Of a stretch of 6,282 nucleotides of DNA, positions 5,758-6,282 are shown one piece after another; positions within the stretch are counted from its first letter, which is position 1, and each line of letters begins with the position of its first letter. A program made the position numbers and the translations under genes. This stretch comes from Actinomycetota bacterium (GTDB taxonomy: Bacteria; Actinomycetota; Acidimicrobiia; Acidimicrobiales; Ilumatobacteraceae), in assembly GCA_005787025.1 (NCBI GenBank), contig SYCH01000106.1, positions 1 to 6,282 on the forward strand. Direction: 5' to 3'. Under the pieces are notes generated by a model. It was not told the origin of the DNA. It saw nothing but the letters and a program-made list of their open reading frames with translations, and did not search any database.

Positions 5758-6282
5758 GCGGTCGTAGCGACGCAGGCCCGTCAGGGCGAAGACCGTGCTC
5801 ACGAACAGCATGGCCACCATCGCCACGAGACCGCCCCACGTTTGAGCCCACGTGATGTCACCGAGAAAGCCTTGACGGGCGAAGCGGAGAATGTTCGTCA
5901 TCGGGTTCACCCGCGCGCAGGCCCGCAACCAACCACTCATCTCGGACAGGGGGACCTGTGACGTCGACAAGAAGATGCCGAAAAAGATGGCGAACTGGGT
6001 GAGGGTGGCCGCACCCATGTTGCGCATGCGGAACGTGAGGCCGAGTGCGAGACCGCAGGCGCTGAGAGCCACCATCACCGAGGCCACGATCACCATGGCG
6101 ATCGCGACCGGTCCGCCCGGGGTGTGCAGACCGCCGAGGAAGCTGACGAGAATCACGAAGGTCACCGGCACGACGCTGCGGGCGATGGCAGCGGCGTACG
6201 AGCCGAACACGATGACCGATCGGCGAGCGGGCGCCATCAACACACGATCGAAGAAACCGGTCTCCATGTCGTTGAGCAGGCC
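5755..6282 (-). CDS. ABC-2 type transporter permease (DrrB-like), 5' end cut by window edge
   Basis: C-terminal 175 residues of an integral membrane subunit of an ABC-2 type exporter (COG0842, the group with the daunorubicin-resistance permease DrrB). The first visible residues, GLLNDMETGFFDRVLMAPARRS, are the usual cytoplasmic segment of this family, so the ATG at 6265-6267 is an internal methionine and not the start. Hydrophobic spans at about 33-51, 57-82, 92-108 and 149-168 of the visible part, and the NPMTNILRFARQGFLG segment (126-140), complete the pattern. Full members have about 240-280 residues, so some 70-100 N-terminal residues lie beyond 6282. The ATP-binding partner normally sits just upstream, which here is outside the window. 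The exported substrate cannot be told; drugs, lipids and polysaccharides are all known for the family. The gene converges on the LarA-like gene with no gap. Confidence 0.9.
   Translation of the reverse strand, partial: GLLNDMETGFFDRVLMAPARRSVIVFGSYAAAIARSVVPVTFVILVSFLGGLHTPGGPVAIAMVIVASVMVALSACGLALGLTFRMRNMGAATLTQFAIFFGIFLSTSQVPLSEMSGWLRACARVNPMTNILRFARQGFLGDITWAQTWGGLVAMVAMLFVSTVFALTGLRRYDR

Overview
GC-rich window (well above 60% GC by eye) with GTG starts and tight gene packing. The predicted protein styles fit a high-GC actinobacterium, and I would guess the Acidimicrobiia; that assignment is inferred from style and gene content, as there is no rRNA or other marker gene to settle it. Six protein-coding genes cover nearly everything. 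The longest gene-free stretch is 86 bp, and I see no RNA gene, mobile element, CRISPR array or origin.

Layout. Five genes lie on the minus strand and one on the plus strand. Reading leftwards from about 4442: a soluble BtuF-like substrate-binding-fold protein (4442-3534); an 86-bp gap; then a compact set made of a 2Fe-2S subunit (coxS-like, 3447-2989), an FAD-binding subunit (coxM-like, 2979-2155) of a xanthine dehydrogenase/CO dehydrogenase-family molybdenum hydroxylase, a PAP2-family multi-pass membrane phosphatase/transferase (2120-1188), and an FAD-dependent DAO-family amine oxidoreductase that runs off the left edge (1166 to <1). The gaps in this set are 9, 34 and 21 bp, so it could be one transcript. 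Diverging from the BtuF-like gene is a LarA-like (DUF2088) putative nickel-pincer isomerase on the plus strand (4477-5754). Its stop codon abuts the stop codon of a convergent ABC-2 type permease that enters from the right edge (>6282 to 5755).

How the genes may work together. CoxS- and CoxM-like proteins form the electron-transfer arm of a three-subunit enzyme, but the molybdopterin-binding large subunit is not in the window, so the substrate is unknown. PAP2 and DAO follow in the same direction, and a short GC hairpin plus U-run fills the gap between them. The LarA-like protein needs the nickel-pincer cofactor made by LarB/LarC/LarE, none of which is encoded here. The main points of interest are the orphan Cox S-M pair, the hairpin that overlaps the DAO ribosome-binding site, the very short divergent start region around 4442-4477 with a possible leaderless promoter, and the zero-gap convergent stops. 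I did not find a clearly new multi-gene system.
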